A stretch of 33,629 nt of DNA from a virus. The number at the start of each line of letters is the position of its first letter. The first letter of the stretch is position 1. Below, one piece after another: positions 20,601-28,097 of the stretch. The stretch spans positions 1,075-34,703 of the IMG/VR virus record IMGVR_UViG_3300010970_000109, one strand, 5' to 3'. The notes beneath the pieces are model-generated. The model was not told where the DNA came from. It did not search any database and worked only from the letters and a program-made list of their open reading frames with translations. The translations under genes were made by a program, and so were the position numbers.

Positions 20601-20838
20601 GCTGACGATTTCCGGGGTTTTCACTTCCTCCAGAAATTCCGTTGTCAAAAGATGGATTATTGGCAAATGCTTTTGTAACAATCATGGCTACAACCATATT
20701 GATTGCCATAGCCGCAAAAAAGCCTACTGTTCCAGCGGCAACTGAATAACCTAAAGCAACAACAATGGTTGCACCAATAGCAAATACTGGTGATGCTAAT
20801 GTTAGCAAGGATAAAAATACCAGTATTTTTTTATTCAT
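17692..20838 (-). CDS. Tail tip / host specificity protein (J-like)
   Basis: 1048 aa from ATG 20838, which forms TAATG with the GNAT stop; a TTG 12 nt upstream is less likely. N-terminus MNKKILVFLSLLTLASPVFA resembles a signal peptide, followed by a second hydrophobic segment (about 25-60), an arrangement reminiscent of lambda I-like hydrophobic regions fused to J. Residues about 75-530 are the tail tip body (KLPVLYGSAYVGGTVTDLTI, TWDDTKLMSNCAFAI). About 545-645 looks like a fibronectin-III domain. The last 210 residues hold about three tandem beta modules (FTATSGQTVFTV, NGTIVNSQDYDI, SNGVLFKQGTDF). Role: closes the tail tube and contacts the host. Confidence 0.85.
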   Translation of the reverse strand: MNKKILVFLSLLTLASPVFAIGATIVVALGYSVAAGTVGFFAAMAINMVVAMIVTKAFANNPSFDNGISGGSENPGNRQQISPATDNKLPVLYGSAYVGGTVTDLTISEDNQQIYYVLSIAEVTSTNDGQTPDEYTFGDVYFGGKLVTFQGNGYTVASLTDESTGIVDTTVNGRIEFYLYNNGSNSPVNSPYSAIEVLQASGLTYTWDDTKLMSNCAFAILHLSYSQSANIRGLEATKFQITSPRSSTGDCFYDYLINTRYGCAIPASQINTDSLDELTAYSDELFTYTSYDSGTETQPRFKFNGTLDTNSTVMQNLQSMATCCDCLIKYNEITAQWGVIVQKPDYVTVMDITDSNMVSAISITPLDIAASYNVVEVKFPDESNQDAFNSSTFDLAQIDPALLYPNEPVNKVSISLPLTNNSVTAQYIAIRLIKAGREDLQMQVTVNFEGIQLDAGDIVSVTNSNYGWTDKPFRINKVVQAFNDDGSIGVQLNMTEYNATVYDDYPITQFTPAPNTGIGDPTFFGIPDVPDVIAQYETATNPSFVLQVRTAPSGITQYAEVWYSAFTNPLQEQMYFAGTSEIQSNGTPWGVSTLLPNITLTNIPAGDWYFFSRMVNSLASSSYSPASDLLQWRPSTYQFVDKYLNVAYANDINGGGFDLDPRGHTYYGLYNTSSTDISINPDDYTWYLAPSAFNSSGALVYLLYSNRTGRRFSFSSGFAAFAANTGSFVPTSNLVYPPSIWAGLPDGTNSIDLDQRTGQLIQTGTTSVGTGEIAVSNNAQGNIVASLQQYLDFGGAYTQTSAVATLTIDIYGRVVGFETPDDFNYTQQVFTATSGQTVFTVTRGSGYIVDNCWVMQNGCLLDESEYTDTAGSTGTVTLSVGATTGDIITITSFKSVNSTSGVYTSFSRNGATLSNQATYTASGFTLNTGFELLFLNGTIVNSQDYDISGQDITFIGNASGDLQVIQWTPNNLGVANGTPVNVDAFTVIGQTIYPFNYNVNAFNLFSNGVLFKQGTDFTTGTNTYTLTNSPTTISNIMVQQTFARTGAV

Positions 20839-21272
20839 TATTGAATCCAATTTTCATCTAATTTTTTAAAACCAAATTTTTCGTATTTTATGTCAGGGCT
20901 TGTAACCATTTTTGCTATTGCAAACATAGTTATTCTGCCTTCATCTTTTAACTTATTACCATATTCAATATATTTTTTTAATAATCTATATCCAATACTT
21001 GTGTTCCTTTGTGCTGGTTTTACATACCATGCCAATTCTTGCATATATAAGGTTTTATCACACCATATAGTAGGAGTAATAATAGCCATAATTAAACCAA
21101 CACCATCCTCAATAAACACAATTCCAGCACCAGCCAAAATTGTGTCAAGCATTTTGTTCCAATATTCTTTGTTACTTAGAGTTTGATATTGTTTTATTCC
21201 TGATTCGGCTCTAAACAACTTCATTAACTCTATTATTTGTTTTTTATCGTGTCTTGTGGCTTGTCTTATCAT
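20838..21272 (-). CDS. GNAT-family acetyltransferase
   Basis: 144 aa, typical GNAT length. IRQATRHDKKQIIELMKLFR (N-terminal helix), AGAGIVFIEDGVGLIMAIIT (beta2-beta4), YMQELAWYVKPAQRNTSIGY with the acetyl-CoA loop in the form QRNTSIG, and YEKFGFKKLDENWI (C-terminal strand). GNATs of this type sit between distal tail and tail tip genes in many phages; a role in acetylating tail or host proteins is possible but unproven. Overlaps the upstream gene by 4 nt and the tail tip gene by 1 nt. Confidence 0.85.
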   Translation of the reverse strand: MIRQATRHDKKQIIELMKLFRAESGIKQYQTLSNKEYWNKMLDTILAGAGIVFIEDGVGLIMAIITPTIWCDKTLYMQELAWYVKPAQRNTSIGYRLLKKYIEYGNKLKDEGRITMFAIAKMVTSPDIKYEKFGFKKLDENWIQ

Positions 21273-21874
21273 GAATTTGGAGATGCACCTTTGCCAAAGT
21301 TGTAATTAATATTAGTGATAAAAGCAACTCTATCCATGCTGGTATCGCCAGAATTAAAAAATTGCCAATTATTATCATTGGTATATCTTCCAGCAGTTCT
21401 ATTTTTAAGAATTAATTGAATAGAAGATGCGGCAACTGTTATAACTCCTACAAATGACCTAACTTCTTCCATCCAAGTTTCGTCAATAGCAAAAGAATTA
21501 ATATATCCATTAAAAAACTGATATAACCCACCTTGTCCACCAGAAGTTAATAATTCTCCGTCTGTATTAAAAAAACCTTTCCAAGCCTCAATTTGAGAGC
21601 CTTTAATTTGATTTCCTAATACCCATCCTAATGCGGCAGTATCTATGCCAACCAAAGTAAAAGTGGATTCATTAGCAGTAGATTTAATATCACGCTGAGT
21701 ATCTCCAACCTTTATTAATACACCCAAAGCATCAAAAGGTTGAGAATCTACGGCTGGCACAGTAAGAGCAGAAGCCGTGGAAGCAAAACGATAAACGGCA
21801 TCAGGAGTTGTTACACGGACAAAATCCGCATATCGAATATTATTTGTATCAACTACTGGTGGAATTACATTCAT
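21269..21874 (-). CDS. Distal tail / minor tail protein
   Basis: 201 aa, all-beta. IRYADFVRVTTPDAVYRFAS at the N-terminus, FDALGVLIKVGDTQRDIKST, a central LYQFFNGYINSFAIDETW, and a C-terminal LKNRTAGRYTNDNNWQFFNS followed by GDTSMDRVAFI. The R-x-x-G-R-x-T-N...F-x-x-G-D-x-S-x-D segment is a recurrent feature of minor tail proteins in the lambda M/L position (DUF2163-like). It lies two genes after the tape measure, as expected. ATGA overlap with both neighbours. Confidence 0.7.
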   Translation of the reverse strand: MNVIPPVVDTNNIRYADFVRVTTPDAVYRFASTASALTVPAVDSQPFDALGVLIKVGDTQRDIKSTANESTFTLVGIDTAALGWVLGNQIKGSQIEAWKGFFNTDGELLTSGGQGGLYQFFNGYINSFAIDETWMEEVRSFVGVITVAASSIQLILKNRTAGRYTNDNNWQFFNSGDTSMDRVAFITNINYNFGKGASPNS

Positions 21875-22554
21875 AACACCGCCTCAAATGCCCTAAAAGA
21901 ACCAGTCCATTGAATAAAAGAATCATTAGCAACGCAAGGAACTAATGTATAGGTTGGATAATCTCGCAAAATTACCTGAAATGTAATTCCTGTATAAGTT
22001 GTTCCACCCATACTAACAGTTGTGCCATATTCACCAATAACGGCATTAACAGGAGTTGATAAAGTAGAAATAAGGTTTCTATGAACAGGAATTGACACAG
22101 TAGAGCCACTACCACGCAAAACATCAGCCGTAGCAATATAAGCATATAACCCCACTTGGCAAAAATCACCAGCTTTTACAATATATTCGGTGCTTGGCAT
22201 TGTAGGTAAAGAGCCTAATACCAAAACTTTATTTGCAGATGAAGTTTGCCATTGACAGGTAGATATTTCACCAGAAGTCATATCGCCTTGATAAGCAATA
22301 TAACTAGCCCATCCAGTTGTGCCAAAATTTAAATATTGAATTAATGATTTATCAGGAATTCTCAATGAATTTAGCAAACTCCTGTTTTGACCATAATATA
22401 AATAATTCATTGGCTTCATTTCAAAAGCAAATGGAACAACTGTAATAATTTCAGATGTGCTAATTCGTTGATTACGACTAACCATTTGACCAACAAACCT
22501 TTGGTCATTAATACCTACTGATTCGCTAATAGCTAAAACTTGATTTAGGCTCAT
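21871..22554 (-). CDS. Minor tail protein
   Basis: 227 aa, predicted mostly beta, with no recognised catalytic motif. Features: MKPMNYLYYGQNRSLLNSLR, a repetitive Ser/Thr middle, SIPVHRNLISTLSTPVNAVI, and a C-terminal DSFIQWTGSFRAFEAVL. Position directly after the tape measure and before the DUF2163-like protein suggests the distal tail or tail-tube connector. Overlaps the next gene by 4 nt. Family assignment by context only. Confidence 0.6.
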   Translation of the reverse strand: MSLNQVLAISESVGINDQRFVGQMVSRNQRISTSEIITVVPFAFEMKPMNYLYYGQNRSLLNSLRIPDKSLIQYLNFGTTGWASYIAYQGDMTSGEISTCQWQTSSANKVLVLGSLPTMPSTEYIVKAGDFCQVGLYAYIATADVLRGSGSTVSIPVHRNLISTLSTPVNAVIGEYGTTVSMGGTTYTGITFQVILRDYPTYTLVPCVANDSFIQWTGSFRAFEAVL

Positions 22555-22556
22555 AT

Positions 22557-24494
22557 TTATCTTCCAGCTGGTATAGACCGATTAGCGGATTGGTTCATAG
22601 ACCAAATTGTCATTTTATTTTTTGCAAGAAATTGGATTCCAGATTGGGTATCAATGGCTTGCATAGATGCTATATATGGTCCATTAAACACATTTTGTCC
22701 TTGACCGCCTAATTGACTACTTAATTGTTGATTTGGAACAACAGTTCCAGCCCTTTGCGGAATAAACAATTCGGGACCATTTTCACCAACTAAAGTTGGA
22801 CTATCAATATATCCACCATCTGCTGCCGCTGGCAAAGCAAAGGAAGCTCCACCAGTTCCAGTAAATGCTCCACCGCCACCACTACCACCCATAGCAATAG
22901 ATGTCGAATTCATACCGCCAAATAAAGAACCAATTCCCATACTTACTAATTGAGCCATTTGCATACGGAGTTGAATTTTAATAATATCTTTTATTACCGA
23001 TTCAGCAAACTTACTAAACGAAAATGTTCCTTTTTCCACAAATTCGTCAATAGCGGAATTCATATTGCTTGTAAAGGCATGAAACATATCTTCGGCTAAT
23101 TTGCCGTAATTTTGAGCATCTTCTGCATACTGATTGAAGGCTTTATTCCAGCCAAATTCAAATGTTTGTTGAGTTGCTATGGTTGCTAATGCCACCTGTC
23201 TTGACATTTCAATATAAACATCTTGTAGTTCATAAATTTTTGCAATTTGTTTATCATACTCAGCCAATACATCACCACTAGCACCTCTACCAGCGGCATC
23301 TTCTCTACGCTTGCCTATTGCTTCTATTGATGATTGTGTGGATTTAATTACCGCATTTACCGCTTGCTGAACCTGTGCCTCATTGGTCGTCATTCCCAAC
23401 ATCTGACCAGCAATAGCTAATTGTTGTAGCTGAATAACTTGCTGAGATTTATATTCATCAGTAAGTAATTTTGCTACACGCAACATTTCTTGGTTTTTTT
23501 TGGTTGCCTCTATAACTCTTTGAGAACCACCGCCAGATGTGTCATCTACTTTTGCTTTGTCTTTTGGAGTGTTATCAAGTAATTTTTTCTGGAATTCGTC
23601 TAAATTTTTCCTTGCGGTTTCAGATTCATCATTATATTTTTTCCAAAACGCTGATACTTCCTCTCCAGAAGCCATAATACCTAAGGAGAACCTATCAAAT
23701 ACTCCAGCAATCCTACCAAATATAAACGCTATATCAGAGCCTATTACAACGACTGTTTCAAATACAGTTCGGAAAATATCGCCTATTCCTACTGTTTTAT
23801 CCGACATTTGTTGTAAATAATCAATAACCAGCTTTAAATCTGTACCAACACCTTTAGCCACTTCGCCCATTAAGGACTTCATAATTATTTGCAAGCTATC
23901 TGCCGCTTCTGCCATGGCTCTAATACCCTCAGCAGATTCCTCGTATTTTTTTCTTCCAGCCTCTAATTGCTGAACAAATTCTGACCAAACAATACCTTTA
24001 CCAGCTTTGCTAAAGGCTTCCATAGCCAAAGCATTTCTGGAAATTGGGTCTTTCATACTGGCTAATTTTTGAACAACCTTATCCAAAAGTTGTTCATTGG
24101 TGGAATTTGCAATATCTGATAAAGAAATTCCCAGCCTTTGGAATGTTTTTTGGGCTTCTTCGTTACCTTGTGCGGCATTATCAATTTTTGTTGAAAACGC
24201 AGAAAGCATTTTTCCAGCATTTTCAGCTTTACCACCAGAAACCGCTAATGCAGTTCCTAAAGCCATTACTGTGCTAATAGCTAAATCATTTGCATCAGCA
24301 ACATCCGTAACTTCATCCGCATAAGCCATTGTTTTGGCAGTTAAAGCGGTCATGGCGGCACCAACACCTAATAGGGCTGGCTTGGCTTTATCTACAAATT
24401 CTGCGAGCTTTAAGGTGGCTTTCCCTAGTCCCTGTGTGAATTCTGCGGTACTTATACCTAACACTACCCCTAGTCTTGCTATATTTTGTGCCAT
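22557..24494 (-). CDS. Tail tape measure protein
   Basis: 645 aa. N-terminal ARLGVVLGISTAEFTQGLGK and several long helices with alternating Ala/Leu. A hydrophobic stretch at about 244-268 (TVFETVVVIGSDIAFIFGRI). A conserved C-terminal AITSNMNSAIDEFV-like helix region (FHAFTSNMNSAIDEFVEKGT), then the diagnostic ADGGYIDSPTLVGENGPELF and IPQRAGTVVPN. It sets tail length and enters the host during injection. At about 1.5 angstrom per residue a tail near 95-100 nm is expected (inference). Starts 3 nt after the GT chaperone stop, as in lambda-like tails. Confidence 0.92.
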   Translation of the reverse strand: MAQNIARLGVVLGISTAEFTQGLGKATLKLAEFVDKAKPALLGVGAAMTALTAKTMAYADEVTDVADANDLAISTVMALGTALAVSGGKAENAGKMLSAFSTKIDNAAQGNEEAQKTFQRLGISLSDIANSTNEQLLDKVVQKLASMKDPISRNALAMEAFSKAGKGIVWSEFVQQLEAGRKKYEESAEGIRAMAEAADSLQIIMKSLMGEVAKGVGTDLKLVIDYLQQMSDKTVGIGDIFRTVFETVVVIGSDIAFIFGRIAGVFDRFSLGIMASGEEVSAFWKKYNDESETARKNLDEFQKKLLDNTPKDKAKVDDTSGGGSQRVIEATKKNQEMLRVAKLLTDEYKSQQVIQLQQLAIAGQMLGMTTNEAQVQQAVNAVIKSTQSSIEAIGKRREDAAGRGASGDVLAEYDKQIAKIYELQDVYIEMSRQVALATIATQQTFEFGWNKAFNQYAEDAQNYGKLAEDMFHAFTSNMNSAIDEFVEKGTFSFSKFAESVIKDIIKIQLRMQMAQLVSMGIGSLFGGMNSTSIAMGGSGGGGAFTGTGGASFALPAAADGGYIDSPTLVGENGPELFIPQRAGTVVPNQQLSSQLGGQGQNVFNGPYIASMQAIDTQSGIQFLAKNKMTIWSMNQSANRSIPAGR

Positions 24495-24497
24495 CTG

Positions 24498-24845
24498 TTA
24501 TTCCTTAAATAAATGACTTGGGGCATTTGGAGCAGATTTAACAAAATTCATAAGATTTTTGTTTGCCACTTCCTTTTTGCTTGCTTCCGTTAATGGTGGA
24601 TATAAATATTCATATTGTGTTGGGATAATGTCTTGTAGTTTAAATGGTTGTTTACCTTTAGGCAATACAGTATTAAATTGACCAGCAGTTAATGTTCCTA
24701 AAACTTGTAATATTCCATAATTACCAATAATACCATCGTGATACATAATACATATATCGTTAAATGTTTCTTCATCTACTGTTAATGGGTCTGTTCCATG
24801 AGCAGTTAAATAGGCTTTTACTTGCCTACGGACAGACCTAATTAC
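24498..24845 (-). CDS. Tail assembly chaperone T-part, made by -1 frameshift
   Basis: 115 codons following the slippery site in the -1 frame, reading VIRSVRRQVKAYLTAHGTDP and on through NDICIMYHDGIIGNYG to a stop 3 nt before the tape measure. The part upstream of the first ATG (24746) is clearly protein-like, and the frame has no start codon between the slip site and that ATG, so the true product is the G-T fusion of about 277 aa starting at 25330. Family knowledge: G and GT coat the tape measure and recruit tail tube protein in lambda. An independent 82-aa start at 24746 is possible but unneeded. Confidence 0.85.
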   Translation of the reverse strand, partial: VIRSVRRQVKAYLTAHGTDPLTVDEETFNDICIMYHDGIIGNYGILQVLGTLTAGQFNTVLPKGKQPFKLQDIIPTQYEYLYPPLTEASKKEVANKNLMNFVKSAPNAPSHLFKE

Positions 24846-25330
24846 TTTCCCTTTGTTTCCTTGTAGCTAGGAGAAATTACTTCAGAAATTCTTTGTAATA
24901 GTTCCATTTGCACGGAAAAAGGAAATAATTCCTCAACCATTTCATAAGTAATAGTGGACATATCAAAATCTTTTTCCTCTGGCACAAGCATCTGAACCAT
25001 AGCGGTAATTTGATTTTCCGTAATCACTTTTGTTTTTGCGGTATGTTTTAAAGACCTACCTTGTAATTCAATATCATCTTCTTTAAAAACAACACCCAAT
25101 TCTGGGTCTAATGTTTCTTTGTTTTCAATAAAGGTTTTGGTTAGCTCGGTGTAATACTTAGCAACTTTTTCTTCATCAGGCTGATTAATTTTAATCATCA
25201 TGGCTTCGTATTCAGAAGTCAAAGGTACTTTTACCTTAAAGGTATGACTACCAAACTCAAAAGAACGAATTCTTACCAAGTCCTTATTTTGTTCAAATTT
25301 TTTGCCAAATGCTTTTGATAGTGTATTCAT
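24842..25330 (-). CDS. Tail assembly chaperone G-like
   Basis: 162 aa, acidic and helical, located between the gp10-like gene and the tape measure, the canonical G position. RSFEFGSHTFKVKVPLTSEY is a beta start; the rest is helical (DEEKVAKYYTELTKTFIENK, QITAMVQMLVPEEKDFDMST). The last codons are GGA AAG TAA, forming the slippery site. Most ribosomes would stop here and a few percent would go on to the GT fusion, by analogy with lambda. ATGA overlap with the upstream gene. Confidence 0.85.
   Translation of the reverse strand: MNTLSKAFGKKFEQNKDLVRIRSFEFGSHTFKVKVPLTSEYEAMMIKINQPDEEKVAKYYTELTKTFIENKETLDPELGVVFKEDDIELQGRSLKHTAKTKVITENQITAMVQMLVPEEKDFDMSTITYEMVEELFPFSVQMELLQRISEVISPSYKETKGK
24845..24851 (-). 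promoter_or_regulatory. Programmed -1 ribosomal frameshift site GGGAAAG
   Basis: Minus strand G GGA AAG directly before TAA in the zero frame. The heptamer fits X-XXY-YYZ and is the same sequence used by lambda G/GT. An AAAGGGA heptamer overlaps it 3 nt upstream, also in correct phase. Confidence 0.88.
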
Positions 25331-25866
25331 TTTGTTTTATTCCATGCCCTTGCTCTATATCTTCTCAATGATTCCGCTAGGGAATCTCCTAAACTATTAA
25401 CAACTGTAAAACTTTGTGATTCTAATGCTGGTCTTAAAAAAGGTCTAGCTGGCATTTTTCCTGTGCCAAACTCATTAGCAATTACCCTAGCATCGGATTC
25501 CACTCCTGTGGTTTTTACATCCTTTTTCTGCTTATAGGATTCTGAATAATTATGAAATTTAAGTTTTGCTAATTGTTTTCCTGATGCAGAGGTGACAGTA
25601 GATATAACGGTATCGTCATCGTTTATATATATAGACCTTTTAGCCTTTCTAGAGGGTATAGAGGAGGCTAATCGCAAGGACTGAGCCATCGCACCAGTAT
25701 CTACTGGAGCAAGTGTCTTGGCTCTTTGTAATACTGGTTGCATCGACATACTTGCCGCTTTGCGTAATATCTTTTTTTGGTCTTTTACACCAAAATCTTC
25801 CATCATTTCTTTAAATAAAGATTCCAGTTCCTGAAAACCTTCAACCTCTATCTTTACGGAAGACAT
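25327..25866 (-). CDS. HK97 gp10-like tail/neck protein
   Basis: 179 aa. VEGFQELESLFKEM, AKTLAPVDTGAMAQSLRL and ANEFGTGKMPARPFLRPALE are the standard HK97 gp10 family landmarks, the last being the strongly conserved EFGT...PARPFLRPA. The family acts in head-tail joining or tail completion. In most HK97-like phages this gene sits between head closure and tail terminator; here it follows the tail tube protein. An insert about 80-115 (YINDDDTVISTVTSASGKQL) is longer than usual by eye. Confidence 0.88.
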   Translation of the reverse strand: MSSVKIEVEGFQELESLFKEMMEDFGVKDQKKILRKAASMSMQPVLQRAKTLAPVDTGAMAQSLRLASSIPSRKAKRSIYINDDDTVISTVTSASGKQLAKLKFHNYSESYKQKKDVKTTGVESDARVIANEFGTGKMPARPFLRPALESQSFTVVNSLGDSLAESLRRYRARAWNKTK

Positions 25867-26090
25867 TATTTGCCCATTATTAATTTATGGAAAATACAAT
25901 CATTTAGCTGACGAACATACTCAACTATTTCCTCAGGAGAAAGTTTATCTCCAAGATTTTCAGCCATTCGATAGGCTAAATTAATACCAGTAATTTTTTG
26001 TTGCTTAAAGCCAAACCAATCCTTTTTTTCGGTATTGGCTTGGCTTATAAGGTAGTTTAATAATGCTTCTGAATTATTTTGTGTTGTCAT
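25866..26090 (-). CDS. Hypothetical small helical protein, 74 aa
   Basis: 74 aa, helical (SEALLNYLISQANTEKKDWF, SPEEIVEYVRQLNDCIFHKL), no membrane segment. It lies 9 nt after the tail tube gene and shares one base with the gp10-like gene. There is no clear Shine-Dalgarno before its ATG, so it may depend on re-initiation. It may be a tail assembly factor by position. Not recognised. Confidence 0.55.
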   Translation of the reverse strand: MTTQNNSEALLNYLISQANTEKKDWFGFKQQKITGINLAYRMAENLGDKLSPEEIVEYVRQLNDCIFHKLIMGK

Positions 26091-26099
26091 TGTTTTATA

Positions 26100-26621
26100 T
26101 TAAGTATTATTAGACCAGCCGTAAGCATTACCGCCTGTTGGGTGGATAGTAAAGATGAATTTACCTTCCGCATCAGGAGACATATCCCACTGCAAACCAC
26201 CTACACGACCATTAAAGGCATAAGCAACAGTATCTGTGCCGTCATATACCGCAACCACATAGGTGCGAATAATAGTGCCGTTATAGCCGTCATCACGAAT
26301 CAATAACTGTGCTGGGTCTGCTGGATTCCAAGCGGCAGTAACAGTTAATGAAGTAACTTGGTTTTGAGTGGTGATTTTTGCACCAGTTCTTGCACCAGCA
26401 ATAGAATATGCGGCAAAAGCATCATCCGCACCAAAGGCTGGAATAGCCTCTACTGGTACTTGAATACCATCAGTTCCTACACCACCAGCAGTTGTGCCAA
26501 TAATTAGCTCAGTATCAGCCCAAGTTCCTAGCTCTGCATCAGTTAAGGCAGTAGGTGTTGCACCTTCTTGCATCCATAGCGTTGCTACATAACCGGGTAA
26601 GACTTTATCAATAAGTGCCAT
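26100..26621 (-). CDS. Major tail tube protein
   Basis: 173 aa, all-beta. PGYVATLWMQEGATPTALTD, GIQVPVEAIPAFGADDAFAA, TTQNQVTSLTVTAAWNPADP and FNGRVGGLQWDMSPDAEGKF fit the phage tail tube fold with its outward loop and C-terminal strand. Placed directly after the tail terminator and before the chaperones, as expected. GGAG ribosome site 9 nt upstream, suited to a highly made protein. No C-terminal Ig domain. Confidence 0.8.
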   Translation of the reverse strand: MALIDKVLPGYVATLWMQEGATPTALTDAELGTWADTELIIGTTAGGVGTDGIQVPVEAIPAFGADDAFAAYSIAGARTGAKITTQNQVTSLTVTAAWNPADPAQLLIRDDGYNGTIIRTYVVAVYDGTDTVAYAFNGRVGGLQWDMSPDAEGKFIFTIHPTGGNAYGWSNNT

Positions 26622-26656
26622 TTTAATTACTCCAAAAAAAGTTAAAAGGTATTATC

Positions 26657-27079
26657 TTATGCTGGCACATAAAGTGTGCAATCCATGAACACTTGATGCA
26701 AACCTATTTCATTATCATAGCTATTATATAACCACACAACATCTGCTTTGGCTATAAAAAAACCATCATCGGTTGGGTCGCCAAATTCACCCGAATATCC
26801 ATGTAAAGATTGTAGTATATCGTTTGCTAAATTAAAAGCATCTGACATACTTTGAGCAAACACAGAAGTTTGGAAAATTGGTGTATCTATACCTTTGTTA
26901 TTCTGAGTTTGTCCTGTATATACAGGCTGATGAACATTTCTTAAATTCCATGTCAAAAATTGGCTTTCTTTTGCATAATTTCTATTGAAATTGGCATAAA
27001 CAGGAACAGGAGTAACAATCTCCGATAACTGGTATTGGATAGCCTTTGCATAATGGACAGGGTTTAGTTGAATAATCAT
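26657..27079 (-). CDS. Tail terminator / completion protein (DUF3168-like)
   Basis: 140 aa. AKAIQYQLSEIVTPVPVYAN at the N-terminus, then a strand-rich QFLTWNLRN and IFQTSVFAQSMSDAFNLAND (SVFA-x-S/T...A), and a C-terminal FFIAKADVVWLYNSY. The pattern fits the DUF3168 family, which caps the tail tube and joins it to the neck. Overlaps the head closure gene by 4 nt (ATGA). Confidence 0.65.
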   Translation of the reverse strand: MIIQLNPVHYAKAIQYQLSEIVTPVPVYANFNRNYAKESQFLTWNLRNVHQPVYTGQTQNNKGIDTPIFQTSVFAQSMSDAFNLANDILQSLHGYSGEFGDPTDDGFFIAKADVVWLYNSYDNEIGLHQVFMDCTLYVPA

Positions 27080-27420
27080 ACTGGTGTGTCTGGTGCGTTA
27101 TAGTAGCAAAGGAATGTAATACTCATCCTATCGTCAGATTCAAACACATCTGTAATTCGCCAATCTTGGTTTCTCCAAGTAATACTAAATAAATCTTGGT
27201 TATCCACAATTTGTTTTACATTTGGAGTGTAATTAAAGGTCGCATTTACCAAATCTTGATAAACACGATACCTTTCCGCTATTCGCAGACTATTTCTTAC
27301 ATCTTTAATGATGGCTCTACTTGTAAACCACGGAGTTATTGTGGTTGTATATTCACCAAGAGAATCTGTGCCGTTAGTTACACGATTAATCGTAACATTT
27401 TCAAAGCGGGCTATTCCCAT
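27076..27420 (-). CDS. Head-closure / head-tail joining protein
   Basis: 114 aa, usual length of the Phage_H_T_join (SPP1 gp16-like) family. ENVTINRVTNGTDSLGEYTT opens as a strand-turn-strand, followed by FTSRAIIKDVRNSLRIAERY, and a C-terminal RNQDWRITDVFESDDRMSIT of alternating strands. Located between connector and tail terminator, the expected neck position. Role: stopper closing the portal after packaging. Confidence 0.72.
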   Translation of the reverse strand: MGIARFENVTINRVTNGTDSLGEYTTTITPWFTSRAIIKDVRNSLRIAERYRVYQDLVNATFNYTPNVKQIVDNQDLFSITWRNQDWRITDVFESDDRMSITFLCYYNAPDTPV

Positions 27421-28086
27421 TTATAGCACCAATGGTTTGTATAGTCTTAAAAGCTGGGCAACACCAAATGGAATTTCATGCAAAACTCCAGCAGTTGTAT
27501 TGCTACGATTATTGTAGATGTGGGTTAAAAGCAACAATGCCGCTTGTTTAATTACTGGATATTGAGCAACAGGATTAGCTTTTGTTTGCCAAGTGATAAC
27601 AATGGGGTTAGCCATTACTGTGCTTATATCATTTGGAAAAGTGTTAACAATTACACGATTACCAGTTGGGTCATAATAGTATTGACTTGAAGCAAGGGCG
27701 GTTAATATAGGCGGTGTATCGCCATTGTAATAAGATACCGAATTTATAATAGTTCCAGCCTGATTACCGAAGTTTTGAGAAACCTCTGGCAAGTCATAAG
27801 CAGTTTGCATACCCATAGAATTACTTGTTGAGCCGTAATAGGCTTTGTAAGTAATTGGAAATATGGACATTCCTAAATAATCTTCAATAGCCATCCGAGT
27901 TGCTAATTCAAGACTTTTCAAATATTCGTCTTGGCTCTCATCTTGGAAAAGATTAAGCTGGTTTGTAATTTCATCAAGTGTAAGCCAATTTGTAACAATA
28001 TCACGGCTTGTCTGTTCAACCTTTTCATAACTAAAAGGGTTTCTAGGTAAGCCGTAATACGCACCACTTGTCATATTACTAGACAT
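27421..28086 (-). CDS. Head-tail connector (gp6 / phiE125 gp8-like)
   Basis: 221 aa. LTLDEITNQLNLFQDESQDE, YLKSLELATRMAIEDYLGMS and a C-terminal VIKQAALLLLTHIYNNRSNT plus HEIPFGVAQLLRLYKP match the phiE125 gp8/HK97 gp6-type adaptor family, which forms a ring under the portal. Family length is about 180-220. Begins 11 nt after the second capsid gene and abuts the head closure gene. Confidence 0.85.
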   Translation of the reverse strand: MSSNMTSGAYYGLPRNPFSYEKVEQTSRDIVTNWLTLDEITNQLNLFQDESQDEYLKSLELATRMAIEDYLGMSIFPITYKAYYGSTSNSMGMQTAYDLPEVSQNFGNQAGTIINSVSYYNGDTPPILTALASSQYYYDPTGNRVIVNTFPNDISTVMANPIVITWQTKANPVAQYPVIKQAALLLLTHIYNNRSNTTAGVLHEIPFGVAQLLRLYKPLVL

Positions 28087-28097
28087 AATTTACTTTC

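Noticed and set aside
20838-20850. TTG start giving a 1052-aa tail tip protein
   Set aside because: The ATG at 20838 forms TAATG with the GNAT stop and gives the natural N-terminus; the TTG adds four residues without a better ribosome site.
24498-24746. Independent 82-aa gene starting at 24746
   Set aside because: Coding signal continues upstream of that ATG to the slippery site with no start codon, so it is the frameshift extension of the G-like gene.
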